Source of the DNA: Agelas oroides
Lineage: Eukaryota > Porifera > Demospongiae > Agelasida > Agelasidae
Length of the DNA stretch: 64,000 bases
Direction of reading: 5' to 3'
Assembly (NCBI GenBank): GCA_949130485.1
Contig: OX422201.1
Coordinates: 2,454,516-2,518,515 of the forward strand
Shown: positions 1 to 10,794 of the stretch, piece after piece
Layout of the letters: each line of letters begins with the position of its first letter
Position numbering within the stretch: position 1 is the first letter of the stretch
Translations under genes and position numbers: made by a program
Notes under the pieces: generated by a model
What the model was told of the DNA's origin: nothing
Seen by the model: the letters and a program-made list of their open reading frames with translations, nothing else
Database searches by the model: none

Positions 1-839
1 GGGTTTGTAATTTCATGAGGCGAAACCAAGTGAAATTACTAACCCTACTAGTATAATTAATCCCAAATTGCACTGCAAGCCATGGTATCACATCAGTCAT
101 ACAGGTTCTCTTAGACCGTATTCTTCAGCTAAACATTATACTTTTGTACACAGTGACACTAACTTTCCGCTGCATGAGACAATGAACTGAATCAAGCTTC
201 TACCGTTACAAGATGGCACTGAACTTCCTAGCGAGTGCAAGAGAAGAGCGAACCTGGTATAGATCACCTCTGGGCGGAGCAATTAGTTAGCATAGAGTAG
301 AAGGCATAACAGTTGACTGTTCGACCAACTAAGCATGCGAGTGAACCTGAATGATGCTCTGCTCAATCTTGTTCACCACGAACACAAGGCAGTTGGCTAG
401 GAGAATAGATACAACCTTCTGCCACCTACCAGCAATCCTCTGCCAGACTCCAGTGACCCGAAAGATTCGAACGCGTAGTAATGACCATTTTATCATAGCT
501 TCGAAATCAAAGGAGTAGTGATTTTTTCGTTGACAATTCACTGGAGAGCAGCTTCTGTCGTTACTTTCTTTCGTGTTTTGATTCGTTTACAACGCCATTG
601 CTGTGTTTATCCAGGTGCCTGCGGTACTGTCTATTGACCAATCAGATGCATATTTCACTTTTTGCACAGCTAAGCCATGCCAAAAGTGAAATCCTCCCCT
701 ACACAGTAGTAGACATGTCTGTATCCAGCTGAGGCAAGGTGTTCTAAAACAAAGATAGGATCATTCAGTATTTGGTGTTTTCATGTGCTGCTGGGTACTC
801 ATCCTGCTACAACAGAGCTGTCACACTCCACCCATTCAG
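1..839. other. Non-coding stretch, nothing recognised
   Basis: I see no supported exon, RNA gene or repeat boundary here. If the exon at 840 belongs to a functional gene, this is intron. Confidence 0.4.
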
Positions 840-997
840 GTATGACTATCGTTGTGTGATCTATGGCTGGGACAATCGATGTGAGATGAGTGATGCTTGG
901 ATCCTGCAGATGGGCGTAGACAGCCTGCCTCATGGCCGCAACCAGCCATTCTACAATGTGCTTGTGGAGGATGGAACCAACAGATATGCTTCTGAAG
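840..997 (+). CDS. Internal exon, FBXO21-like YccV/HspQ-type domain
   Basis: The 158-nt exon sits between a pyrimidine-rich acceptor (CCCATTCAG, ending 839) and a GTTTGT donor at 998. It encodes about 52 residues matching the hemimethylated-DNA-binding (YccV/HspQ-like) domain found at the C-terminus of animal F-box protein 21: a VIYGWD motif, then MGVDSLPHGRNQPFYNVLVE, then the NRYASE end. In FBXO21 this domain is part of an SCF ubiquitin-ligase substrate receptor; its exact role there is poorly defined. Upstream exons would lie left of the window. I could not find the next coding exon downstream, where a MITE lies at 1858-2322. It could be a live gene's exon or an isolated relic; the sequence shows no break. 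Confidence 0.72.
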
Positions 998-1857
998 GTT
1001 TGTACTGATCTGTAATGTTGATATAGACAGTTTGCTGAAGTAGCCTGTTAGACCTGGTTTAACATGGAAACTGCAGAAGTTGCCATTTCAGATCAGTAAG
1101 TGAATTCCTCTGAAGTTGCTACCTGCACTCACCATAAGTATTGGGCTTACTTACAGCATATACCTTGTTTGAAATGAATAATTGTTTATGTAGCAGTCCC
1201 CGCTACAGCCTTTCATGATTATCACCACAGTGCAAAAAGAATATCATTGTTTTGTTGCTGTCTGTAGTGTGCATGGTAAGTAACAAGACCAACGGCAACA
1301 AAAGAGAGATAACTTTTTTTTTTGGATAACTTGATTCTATAGTGATATGAACTTCTAATTTCATTGCATGTTCAGACGTAGTGCATGTGCCTTGCCGTGC
1401 CTGATGCAGATTCTCACGTGATGTGTAGTACTGACATGGTACTGATTCTTGTGAGACTTGTAGTACTGATACAGATTCTCATGGGACTTGTAATACACAA
1501 TATGGGTCCTTATACCCTGTGTGTACCTGCAGGGCTTCCCCATTGACTCCTGTGCTTTCACATGAATTAGACGTATGATGATGTGTGTTATCCATCATTG
1601 AGCTATGTTACATAATAGTCCACTATGTTATATAATATAGCAAACAGCATCAAATTGAACTACACCTATTGTAGTTCAGCCTATATATCTGGGGTTACCT
1701 CCAAAAGGCAGGTACATGTATGGAGCCAAATGTGGTAGATAAGAAGTCAACTTTATACCAGATGTTGGTGCCTTTCTCTGGCTGGTATTGAGTGCTAATA
1801 GCAACTGATGTGTTCACTATTCTGCCAAACTTGGTTGAGTTCTACAGTTTCAAGTCT

Positions 1858-2322
1858 TATAGACCTTATCCACACACGTTCATTTCAAGATTACGTCATT
1901 AACTTCTGGATGGCAAATTGCAAAAGGAGGGAAGGGGCGCTCTGTTTTGCAGCTGGATCACTGTGTACTATGCCAAATGGCAAACAGTACAGTGAAGATT
2001 CCCATGACGCAGAAGCAATCCTAGCTCACTGTCGAGTAGATAAACCATTCAAACGCTTTTACCAGCTGTAGCTACCTTAGGTAGTACCAGCAACGAACTG
2101 ACTTCCACAATTCCTACTATGAGCTTTTGCTTAACATTTCTGTCGTTTGATAGCTTTTCCCTACAATCTCTGCAAGTTCAGGGCCTCAGAGAATCGAACG
2201 CTACTTCCCTTCACTCCTTTTCGCATACACCCGTACACACAGCAGCTAATGGCATTTGTGCGCTTTTGCCATCCGGAAGTGAATGACGTGATCACAAAAT
2301 GATCGCGTGGATAAGGTCTATA
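1858..2322. mobile_element. MITE with about 65-bp terminal inverted repeats
   Basis: The element starts TATAGACCTTATCCAC and ends with the reverse complement (GTGGATAAGGTCTATA). Similarity of the arms continues inward through a TACGTCATTNACTTC block to a GGATGGCAAA block. The TA at each end could be the target duplication of a Tc1/mariner-type element, though the boundary is ambiguous by a few bases. The short ORF inside is not a gene. 998-1857 holds nothing else I can support. Confidence 0.75.
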
Positions 2323-2509
2323 TAAGTCATGATTTTACTAAATTTGGTTGGTTTCTAAATTACTGATATCTTGTGCATGTGTTGTCATACACGAGGAAAG
2401 CAGGCAAAGAAAATCAGAAAGGGAATTTTGGAGATTCACGTGGTGCATAACTTCCTAGCCATAACAAACCCCACGCTGGAAATAGATGGTGACGATGCCA
2501 GGTAGAGAA

Positions 2510-3650
2510 TCATTCCTCTGGGGCAAAGGAGCAGTCTCGGCTTTCATGGCTATCTGCTAGGCAGAAGCGGCAGCGGGGAATGGCCCTTGCCCTCCCGGTG
2601 AAGGCTTCGTTGTAAAGGGCCGTATCAATTGTGGCCCAATCAAGGGAGCGCTGGTTTGCGGCTTGGCGCCTGTATGCCATGTCGTAACTTGCTCAAGCTG
2701 CCCCTTCGAAGTTACGACTTGCCCTCGTGATGGTTCTAAGATAAGCCATAAAGTGGGGGGTCTTCTCTGGGAAGCGGGATGCTAGCACTGCTACCAGCAT
2801 GGCATAGCACTCCGTCCAGAGAGCCAGATTGGTCACCAGGCCCCTTCGTGGTCGTTGTGCCCGGCAACAGCCCTCTGCTTGCGGTTCCAATCGCCAGGAT
2901 TCTGGCAGCAGCTCCCACATGTCTACATATTCAAGGTTCCATATCTTCTTCAACAACTTTGGTGGAACCGTTGCCCAGCCTGGGATGTGAGTAGGTAACT
3001 CACTGTCCGAGCGCACTGTGGTCGACAGAATCGGGCCGAGGGAGACCGACACAGGGGGCAGCGCCTCAGCCTGAGGCCATGTTGTGAGTCCATGGGGTAC
3101 TGGCCCCTTGAAGAGTGGGATAGATGCCAGCGATGCCGGGTTGGGCGCTATCGTAGGCAGCCCTGCAATGGGAGAATAAAAAGCAGCTTGCTGCATGATG
3201 CCAGCAGACACCCGGGACTGCCGCCGGCAGCCTGCCAAGTCCGGAGAACATTAGCTATCGCGGTCTACCCTACCGAGGTCTCGTGCGAAAGACCTCCTAT
3301 GTTACTTTATACAGACTAAATCTGGCTAGCACGCTCACCGGACTGGGAGGCTGTCGTGGGCAGGGCAGTGGCGGATGATCCGGGTGCTCCTGATGGGTCC
3401 TGAGTCTGCTGCATTTGTCGGGCGGCCACTAAGCGGTCGATCCATTGGAACTGTTCCGGTGTGAATGGGGGGGGGGGCTTCGTCGCCCCCGTGACCCTCG
3501 TCGCCGTCGCCTCCGCGGACATCGCCTTCGCGGCGTATGCCCTCGCAGTGTTGTTCTTCGTCAGACATGTCTGTCGGCCAGCTGACACTCGGTTGAGAAC
3601 TTGGACTTGGATGATCTCGCTGCTGTCGGCAACAGAAACTGTGACTGCCT
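2510..3650 (-). pseudogene. DIRS-type retrotransposon gag fragment
   Basis: Minus-strand pieces align, in order, with the gag of the second DIRS element in this window (20731-21640). The N-terminal piece (about 3316-3588) contains FTPEQFQWIDRL. The middle piece (2693-3238) contains the NLEYVDMWELLPESW block and an RFPEKTPHFMAY block. A frame change near 2690 then leads to YDMAYRRQAANQRSLDW and a C..C zinc-binding-like tail (CRFCLADSHESRDC) ending at a stop at 2510. The matching block in the other copy reads NLELLEMYELLLESW. At least one frameshift and an unexplained gap at 3239-3315 break it. No RT or recombinase follows downstream, so this is a truncated copy. The region is richer in G+C than its neighbours. 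Confidence 0.78.
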
Positions 3651-4040
3651 AGCACACCACAGGCCACACGTTGCTGCTTCGTCACGTCGCGCCACTGTTA
3701 GCAGTTCACCCAGTATACGCATGCGTCTAAGGTTTAGCTCTCCCTCACTTTAACGCACACACCTTTGCGCATTGCGCCACCCAGCCGGCCCGGACCCTGC
3801 ACCTCTATTCGTTAACCTTGTTTAACCTGTTATGGTTAAACTCCAATGTGGCTTTAGCCACGTATGAATATCCCACATGTATGTGATGCATGACACAGTG
3901 GGAGATGGTGTGTAGGCTGATGCAATTGTACTTTCCAAGTCTGTGTACAGAAAGGCAATTTTGATTCAGATCAATGTACAGTGATAGCTACCTAGCCTGG
4001 TTCTCATGGCAAAGGGGAGGGTAACTAAGCTAAGTGATAC

Positions 4041-5706
4041 CTGGTAATGTGAGAGCATTAACATGCTGTAGTCGGGTGGAAATCCTGGAGAAAACCTGGT
4101 CGATATCCTCATGGGTGTGTCCCACCGGCAAGAAACCAAACTTTACCTGCAAGAAATCCTAATTATAATTACCATATTCCGAGTACCTAAACAACAATGA
4201 TGTTGCACCTACCTTACGGAACACACCTAATTCCACAAGGAGGGCACCAAATGTGAGTACAATCTTGTTCTTGTTCTCACGTGCACAATTATCCATCTGT
4301 AAGTACAGGGTTGGTGGCAGCTGATCCTGGTAAACAGAAGGGGCAAGTGCATGCATAGATGACTGTCAGCATTTATTTCCCACAGCATGCACAGCATGGC
4401 ACATTGAACAATGTGAACGGCAAAATTTACATTGTTTTTTATTTATAGTAACTCTGGATTTCTAGCGCCTGCACGCTATCACACCATGAATTTCTCATAT
4501 AAACTCATTGCCAGCAATTACCACTGCCACCTTATGACCTACATTTGGCCAACGACCTACATCCTTGCATGGAGGCTGTCTTGAGCAAAGCCTACAGTAA
4601 GCACTTTACCTGTGAGCAATGCCAGCAGCACTTAGGGAAAACTGGGTGTTATTACTGGCTGCCATCTACACTTGGATGGCATGCTGCACTCACCAATGTT
4701 ATTGCACGTTATCTGTCCCTTCATCTAACGCATCTAGGTTGGCTTGCTGTGTTTGTTTGTTTTTTTCCCACCTACTGTATCTAGTTATATTGCAAGGTAT
4801 ATGCGTTGGATGCCTCTTGCTGCCTTCAGTGACTCAGTAAGCCTTTTGTATGACTCCTCAGGCATCAGCCAGAGGCATTTGGCAGGATAACATCTTGCCT
4901 TGGACACTATCTTGGTGTGTGGTCTACCCTATTCATTCAGCAAGTTAAGGCTTCATAACCTTACTGGTGCACTTTAGGCTTTCCCCATGCCCCAGAAACT
5001 CCTGCTGCAAACCATCAGAAAGCTTAGTGGGGGCTGGGAGCAAGGCTAGTGCAGTTCTGGAGGCTAAGCAAACAATGAGTAATGACATATGCAACATTCT
5101 TGAATGAATCAAAAGCAGTCTTAATAGGCTTGGATTGGTTACATATCAAACTGATGACAACAATCTCGCACACAATTTACCTTGTACTTCAGCAAAGTGA
5201 GTAAGAGTACGTTCATTGTCAGGTTCAAGTCATGTGGAAGTTCTCCGTAATCAATGTAGATATGGGTATTCCTCCCATGCACCTTAACTCCTGTCACATG
5301 TGTTCCAAGGGTTTGGCACCCAGCTAAAATCTTTGGGTTGGTTGTGATGTGGGGCAGATTGGTTTTGGACTGATCCATTCCATCTATAATCAAGCTGAAA
5401 TATGTTTCTGGATGTTTCTGTGCCTTTCTGCGGTGTTTCTCATACTTCTCACATTCCCTCCTAATGAACATCAACATTATATAGATAGTATCAAGAGAGG
5501 TTATTTAAGCAATAAAACTTGAGGGCCCTAGGCTGTAGTATCCTGGTTCCAATCAGAGCACTACAAATTGCCAAGAATTTCTAAATATTATTAGGTTAGT
5601 GGGGCCTGTGAACATAACTGACCTCTGAAGATCCAAATGCTCATTTAGAATCTTGGATAACCACTGTCGAGTCTGGGGGTCAGTAGTCATATGAAGAAGT
5701 TTGGGC
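4041..5706 (-). CDS. Transposase-derived gene, DUF7869-like, four exons
   Basis: Minus-strand exons are 5706-5623, 5460-5181, 4326-4213 and 4146-4041. Each junction has a GT donor (GTCAGT, GTAAAT, GTAGGT, GTATCA) and an AG acceptor, and the reading frame is kept throughout. The joined product runs ILNEHLDLQR, the IIDGMDQSKTNLPH block, HVTGVKVHGR, then LYLQMDNCARENKNK and the GFLPVGHTHEDIDQ block. These are hallmarks of the RNase H-fold, transposase-derived proteins grouped as DUF7869, common in cnidarian and sponge genomes. The acidic residues in DGMDQ, DNCARENKNK and HTHEDID are plausible metal ligands, by family inference. There are no stops inside these exons, unlike most neighbours. The 5' exon boundary at 5706 is weak, and exons on both sides are missing, so completeness is unknown. 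Confidence 0.75.
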
Positions 5707-5803
5707 CTAATATGGACATCGTGGTAATTGTAGCGAGAATCGCGCTAATTGTAGGGATAACAAGTTTGTTCTGTATAACATCGGACATTCACTGCTATAT
5801 GCA

Positions 5804-5931
5804 ACATCTTCCGGTTGCGGCAATGGCTGACAGGTATGGATGGATGACTGTTCTGCGAAGGTCTGACACATCTTCCGGTTGCGGCAATGGCTGACAGGTA
5901 TAGATGGTTGACTGTTCTGCGAAGGTCTGAC
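5804..5931. repeat. Two tandem copies of a 64-bp unit
   Basis: The unit beginning ACATCTTCCGGTTGCGGCAA occurs at 5804 and again at 5868 with two or three differences. It lies about 80 bp upstream of the start codon of the next gene and overlaps the poorly defined 5' side of the DUF7869-like gene. Confidence 0.85.
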
Positions 5932-6010
5932 ACATTGAATAAAAGGCCAAAGATGCGTAGCGCTGTTCACTTTTATAGTTTAAAGATTCGGAGCCTGAGA
6001 TTTAGTGAAG

Positions 6011-6655
6011 ATGGCATCGGAGTACAACCTACGGAAGAGAGAAAGGCAGGACTATCGGAAACTCGCAGACATTCAGTTACCGAGACAGACAAAGGGGTCT
6101 GAAATGAGGGAGTTCTGCCCGATCGAGGTTGTGGAGAGAGAGGGAGAGCGAGTAAAGATCCACTACATAGGGTACGGGGACGACGAGGATGAATGGTGGG
6201 AGGCTAGTGAGCTGGTACAGTTTTCAAAGAAACCACAGCCATACATTCTGTTTGAGCTGCACAGAGAGCTAACGTACCAAATTCAGGCTCCAAGTACCGC
6301 AAGGATCCTGATGTGAGAATTGACGTCCCTTTTGACAAGCTGCTGTTCGATGGAGGCCTGAAGCACCATGGACATATGCTCCGTACCTTCCATGGACATG
6401 ATATATACACTATTCATTGCTACAGTGACCTAGAGCCTCTATTAGGAGAAGGATGGCACATGAGAGGGATCAATGATTCAATAAACTTCTCTGCAGACCG
6501 TCCAGTACCACCTCCATGAAAGAAAAGGTCTTGACCAGTACTGGCCAGATGGAAGGAAGACAACCATGCCTGGTGGGCACATTCTGATCTTCCGTTTTGT
6601 AAGAATGGATGGACTGTCTCGACATTGGGAAAGTATAGCAAATCTAGCTTAAACT
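6011..6655 (+). pseudogene. Tudor/chromo-barrel-like domain protein, two frameshifts
   Basis: The ATG at 6011 begins MASEYNLRKRERQDYRKLAD, followed by a barrel-like segment VKIHYIGYGDDEDEWWEASEL. The spacing of hydrophobic and aromatic residues resembles chromo-barrel or Tudor-knot domains that bind methylated histone tails. The same gene continues after a frame change near 6275 with KYRKDPDVRIDVPFDKLLFD. A second change near 6500 leads to VQYHLHERKGLDQYWPDGRK and a stop near 6650. The protein type appears as an uncharacterised family in sponges and cnidarians (from memory). With two breaks it is probably a pseudogene, though unusual splicing at either break cannot be excluded. It faces the DDE-like ORF at 6821-8104 tail to tail. 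Confidence 0.6.
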
Positions 6656-6820
6656 ACATGTGTGCATGCATTATACATTTTTGACATTATCATGAACTTT
6701 TCAAGATGTTGCAGTATAAACAATACAATACAATTTGTCAACAACAGAACAAATTATTGTGTGTATATACCATACCCTGGCAATGGAATGTAAACAGCTG
6801 CTTAAAAATGTATATTGTCT

Positions 6821-8104
6821 TCAGGCATCATCTTGGAATTCAGTTTCAAGTGTACAGGCTGGTACTGTGTGTCCATCAATCAGAGTCAGATGATCTTTAA
6901 ATGTAGTATTGCACTGTCGGCAAGGGAGTGAACAGGTTAGCTTGTTGTGACCAGTTTGGGAACAGTTAGAACATCTAATTTCAAAACACTTTGGAGCCAA
7001 TGCCCCACTGTCACGGAGATGCTCAAGTCTGTTTTGTTTTTGAATGATCTGAATAAGTGCTTCGTCATTCCTGTGACAAGTTGCACGAAAATATTCCTTC
7101 GTCATCATATCATTATATTTTTCAAGGCCTTGCTGGGTAAAGGGGAGTATGCTACCATGAACACGCATAAACTCACCGACATGATTGGCCATAGCATGTA
7201 TGTATGGTGTTATGTTATGTTGGTGAAATAGAGTTAAGAACTTTCTGCACCAATTCCTTGCATCAGCTTCGAACTTTGATATGTCGTCCTTGCATATCTC
7301 TTCAGGACGCTTGCTAAAGGTAGTGTTTAGTTCAAGAAGTTCTGTCCATAAAATCTGAATATCAAGCACTTCAGAGTCATCGAACTTAGGAAGGAGCTCT
7401 TTGATCTTGATATTTCTAAAAAGTTTAAGCCGTTCTGGTCCTGTTAAGCTTCTTATTTTCAATTCCTTTGAGTTTCTCCCAATCCAGAATTGGTAGCCAG
7501 GTACACCAAGAGATGAGACGAAGTTCTGATAAGAATCCAAATGTCTGTACTTCTGTAGTTCAAATGCAGTAAACTTCTTAACTTTATCAATGCAGTCCTG
7601 GCGCTTAAGTTCTACAATCAAGAGGTCAATTAGAACATCTGAAACCCTCAAGAACATGTGGAGGTTATTAATGACTACGTGTGTGAGGGGAATGCTGGGA
7701 AAAAGTGGTTCGTGTGAAACATTGAATTCTTTCTTGCGCTTTTTGCTCAATGTACAATTTTCTTCAATTGTCCGTGCTCCATGAGCGACGTCTGGAATAG
7801 ACCATACCTTATCTATGATGTGCCGTTGTGACTTGGGACATTTGCACCAGATACAGGCAAAATCTGCTTTCGCACTATCTATTCCTGTAACAATCGCTAA
7901 AAACTTCCAGTCGCCCCCCATGATATAGTTTATTTTGTAAGTAATGCCATTGACATCAATTGTTTTCAAATGTGCTACTTCATTTCTCAAGTCTGCAAGT
8001 CCTTTCATGAGCGAGTCGTCGTTTTCTGGCTCTTTAGGTATCACAAGAATGTGGTTTCCTTCACAACTACATGCTCTTGATCCTTCTTCAAGGACAGTAA
8101 ACAT
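6821..8104 (-). CDS. RAG1/KDZ-like DDE transposase-derived protein, N-terminally incomplete
   Basis: A 427-codon ORF without stops. Visible blocks: GGDWKFLAIVTGIDSAKADF plus a CIWCKC pair (about residues 63-89), HEPLFPSIPL (131-140), VVINNLHMFLRVSDVL (143-158), LTGPERLKLF, ITPYIHAMANHVGEFMRVHG (298-317), FTQQGLEKYND (322-332), and a CCHC zinc knuckle C378-C381-H386-C391. The order resembles the RNase H core of RAG1, Transib and KDZ transposases, where an aspartate lies in the LHxF block and a glutamate (here E328) in the late helix. Residue 146 is Asn where I expect Asp, so activity is doubtful. The N-terminal part with the first catalytic Asp is absent: a stop lies shortly upstream of the ATG, next to a possible acceptor. 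Family assignment is inference; being a conserved transposon-derived coding region is fairly secure. Confidence 0.6.
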   Translation of the reverse strand: MFTVLEEGSRACSCEGNHILVIPKEPENDDSLMKGLADLRNEVAHLKTIDVNGITYKINYIMGGDWKFLAIVTGIDSAKADFACIWCKCPKSQRHIIDKVWSIPDVAHGARTIEENCTLSKKRKKEFNVSHEPLFPSIPLTHVVINNLHMFLRVSDVLIDLLIVELKRQDCIDKVKKFTAFELQKYRHLDSYQNFVSSLGVPGYQFWIGRNSKELKIRSLTGPERLKLFRNIKIKELLPKFDDSEVLDIQILWTELLELNTTFSKRPEEICKDDISKFEADARNWCRKFLTLFHQHNITPYIHAMANHVGEFMRVHGSILPFTQQGLEKYNDMMTKEYFRATCHRNDEALIQIIQKQNRLEHLRDSGALAPKCFEIRCSNCSQTGHNKLTCSLPCRQCNTTFKDHLTLIDGHTVPACTLETEFQDDA

Positions 8105-8945
8105 GTTGATTGAGAAACTCTGATGTTAGAGCGCAAGAAGAAGCCATTATACGGTATAAAAAGTCGCGTATGTAGACTTAGCGAAAATCGGCAGCCGTTA
8201 GCAATTGCTGTGTGCCCACGGCTTTGCTCTTGCATGTGACTGGATCTTCTATTTTTAGTACAGTTCAATAATTTTGACCGGACTACGGAGTTACACGCTC
8301 TTATTCTATAATAATTGGTGCATGTTACCAGAATATAGCTTTCCTTTGGATAAACCAAATTGAAGAATTATTCCTCATTAGTTTCAATATCAGATTCTTT
8401 CTCTAGCTCAAAAATTTCAACCAACTATGTACTGTGACATCAGTTTATCTTTATGTCTCTCAATAAAGCAGAACTAGGCACAGTTCAGGAGAAGTCATTT
8501 CAACCTCACTTCAGTACTCTGAAGCAGGCCAGTGCAAGTGTCAATGTAAACCAATTGATGAACTGCACATGGTAAAGATATGTGGTGGGTGTGGTTGGAT
8601 CTGGTTGCCATGGAAATTAAGTGCCGTATGTATTGTGAATTGAATGTGATGCCGGGCTAAAGAATGTGATTTGTCCTGATTCTGGACTTAAAACAGCATC
8701 ATGGTTAAAAGAATGCAGATGTGATAATTGATGACAGTCAGAACTGTATCAATTGTACGATAATATCTGAAGAATGAAACATGTATTGGTTGTGTGTTGG
8801 CTGTAAAACCTTGAAGAAACTTGTCTCATTCTTGATAGTGGCACGTTATACGAAAATGTGGTGCAATGTACGGACAGAGTTACTAATTGACGTGCATCAA
8901 AAGATTGCATGCACAGAGAAACTTGGCAATCTTGCATTCTTTATG
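8105..8945. other. No gene recognised
   Basis: Expected to hold the missing 5' exon or exons of the DDE-like gene, but I could not recognise a DG-containing catalytic block here. No clear repeat is visible. Confidence 0.35.
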
Positions 8946-8948
8946 TTA

Positions 8949-9356
8949 AATAGCAGAAAAGCATGTATAAACAAACTGCATGCTTACATCTTGAGAAGAA
9001 GCGCAAAAATATAGCGTGTCGAGGAACGGGAGTGTCCTGTCTTCTTCCTGCTCCACAGCGAACTTGATGGTCGGCCTGACCCCGTTGAGATGGTGAAGGA
9101 GTTCTTCGGTTGAGCCCTTCCTGAGGATGCAGAAATTGTCATCAACATACCTCTTCCACAGCCTGGGTCTGGTTGGTGCCATCTTCAGTGCCAGCTCCTC
9201 AAAGAACTCCATGTAGAGGTTGGCCACCACAGCAGAGACCGGGGAGCCCATCGCCACACCTTCCTTCTGCTCATAGAAGTTTCCTCCATAGCTGAAGTAG
9301 GTGGACTTCAGGCACATCTCCTGCAACCCAGGAGGGAGGAGCAATCCTAACCGACC
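8949..9356 (-). pseudogene. Penelope-like element reverse transcriptase fragment
   Basis: The minus-strand frame contains a typical Penelope RT core: FYEQKEGVAMGSPVSAVVAN, then MEFFEE, the catalytic RYVDDNF box, a long acidic and hydrophobic spacer, and RTLPFLDTL. Penelope-like elements carry this RT with, usually, a GIY-YIG endonuclease. Neither the upstream fingers nor the endonuclease is seen, so this is about 130 codons of palm domain. The frame opens just after a stop near 9380 and closes at 8946-8948. It is probably a 5'- and 3'-truncated copy. Confidence 0.82.
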
Positions 9357-9431
9357 TTTGACCTCTAATGACGTGTATCCTCAGTAGTGCATGGCTATAA
9401 ATAGCAACGTTCGCACCTCTTCACTTTCGTC

Positions 9432-9464
9432 CTGATGACGACTGGAGCATTCAGTCAAAACGTC
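9432..9464 (+). ncRNA. Hammerhead-ribozyme-like core, degenerate
   Basis: CTGATGA at 9432-9438 is followed by a short stem (CGACTG pairing with CAGTC) and then AAAACGTC. This is the arrangement of the minimal hammerhead ribozymes known from Penelope-like element ends, except that the conserved GAAA reads AAAA. It lies about 75 bp from the Penelope RT fragment but on the opposite strand. Activity is doubtful. Confidence 0.4.
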
Positions 9465-9596
9465 GGCAAGTTATTTTCCGAGCTAAAGTTGGTACCAGAT
9501 AACCTTCTCTTCATTTATGGCTGGATTCAACCGGGAGAAGAAAGCACCTTTTGCTTGCCATACCTCTTGCATTGCCGTTTTATGTGCCTTTTGAGG

Positions 9597-10230
9597 ATGA
9601 GTGATTATCCTTGCAGAATATGCAAGGAAGACGTGGGTGCAGATGATAAAGCAGTTCAATGCAAAGGTGAGTGTCAGTATTGGTATCATTGGACGTGCCT
9701 TGGCATAAGCGATGGTGAATACAGTTGTCTTGCCGCCTCTGATACTAAGTGGGAATGTTCTAAGTGCAGCAGTGTTGATCTTCCTGTGCTGAATAGTGTG
9801 GATGCGGTTGATGTATTTCATTTTGACTTTCAAGAAAACCTGCCTACTCCAAAACTAACTGTGGGACAACAATTTTATCTGAGGCTGTTGTGGACCTATG
9901 TTTTTGGAATCTACTCAGTATCCACGAATGATATGATGGCCTATATGTGGCATGAATTACTGGCCAAGAGAGTCCCAAATGATGTGGCATCATGTTTTTC
10001 ACACTTTATTTTTGAAACACCTCTAGGAAGAACAGGGGTGAAGTGGAGTATATGGTGGGCAGATAACTGCCCCGGCCAGCACAAAAATAATACTCTCATG
10101 TGTTTTTTTCCGGACTTAATTCGTAGTAAAGTGTACACCAGAATAAAAGTTTCTCATACCTGGCCTTACTTATGGACCTACTGATAGACTTTTCACTGTG
10201 ATTGAAAAACACGCTTCAAAGTTGAAGCTG
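9597..10230 (+). pseudogene. PHD-finger plus DUF7869-like protein, 5' part
   Basis: The ATG at 9597 starts MSDYPCRICKEDVGADDKAV, a PHD-type zinc finger with the Cys/His series C..C, C..C, HWTC, C..C (to about residue 55). A region FHFDFQENLPTPKLTVGQQF then leads to the transposase-like core WWADNCPGQHKNN. A frame change of about one base near 10150 is needed to reach the downstream block, FLIPGLTYGPTDRLFTVIEK. This family combines a PHD reader, expected to bind histone tails, with an RNase H-fold transposase-derived domain. The reading frame is then cut by the MITE at 10281-10790. Confidence 0.68.
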
Positions 10231-10280
10231 TTGGTTTGATGATGATGATGATGGTGGGCGGCGGGCGGGCCGGGACGGCC

Positions 10281-10790
10281 TAGTGCTGGCTGGACGATAT
10301 TGAAATTTTTATTGTGGACTCCATAGTAACAATATATTGATATATTGGGTTCCCAGAGTACGGTGATACGACCTTACCGAGACGACAAACAGCTTTCTTC
10401 TTGCAGTCCCTGGTAGAAATCGAACATTATTCTGTTTTGAGATGTATTTTATTTCTGTTGCGTATTTCGACTGCGTTACCGCACTGTAGCACAGAACTTC
10501 CGTTAAGGGCGGGGCTCATACGCGCTACATAGACTTATCAGGTATTCATGCATCTTTGCTGCATGTATGAGTCCCGTCCTTAACAGAAGTTTTGCGCTAC
10601 AGCGCTTCGAACGTGGTAACGCGGTTGAATTGCGCAATGGAATAATGCTCTATTTCTACCCGATCGGAGAAATGTGCGTGCGCGTCTCAATAATCGCAAT
10701 ATCACGAGATATATCGATGCACAAGCGAGCTGTATTGATATGTATCGAGTAAGTAGCTAGACCAAATATCGATATATTGTCCCAGCACTA
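10281..10790. mobile_element. MITE inserted in the PHD/DUF7869-like gene
   Basis: The ends TAGTGCTGG...CCAGCACTA form terminal inverted repeats extending through a TGGACGATAT-like block, with TA at each outer edge as likely target site. Nearly the whole interior is itself an imperfect inverted repeat, centred on a palindrome near 10498-10588 (ACTTCCGTTAAGGGCGGGGC and its partner). A related copy of the central part lies at 39878-40042. Coding sequence of the host transposon-derived gene resumes on the right. Confidence 0.8.
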
Positions 10791-10794
10791 CCGG

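Noticed and set aside
3316..3685. Several overlapping ORFs in the G+C-rich stretch
   Set aside because: Only one frame matches a DIRS gag; the others are shadows.
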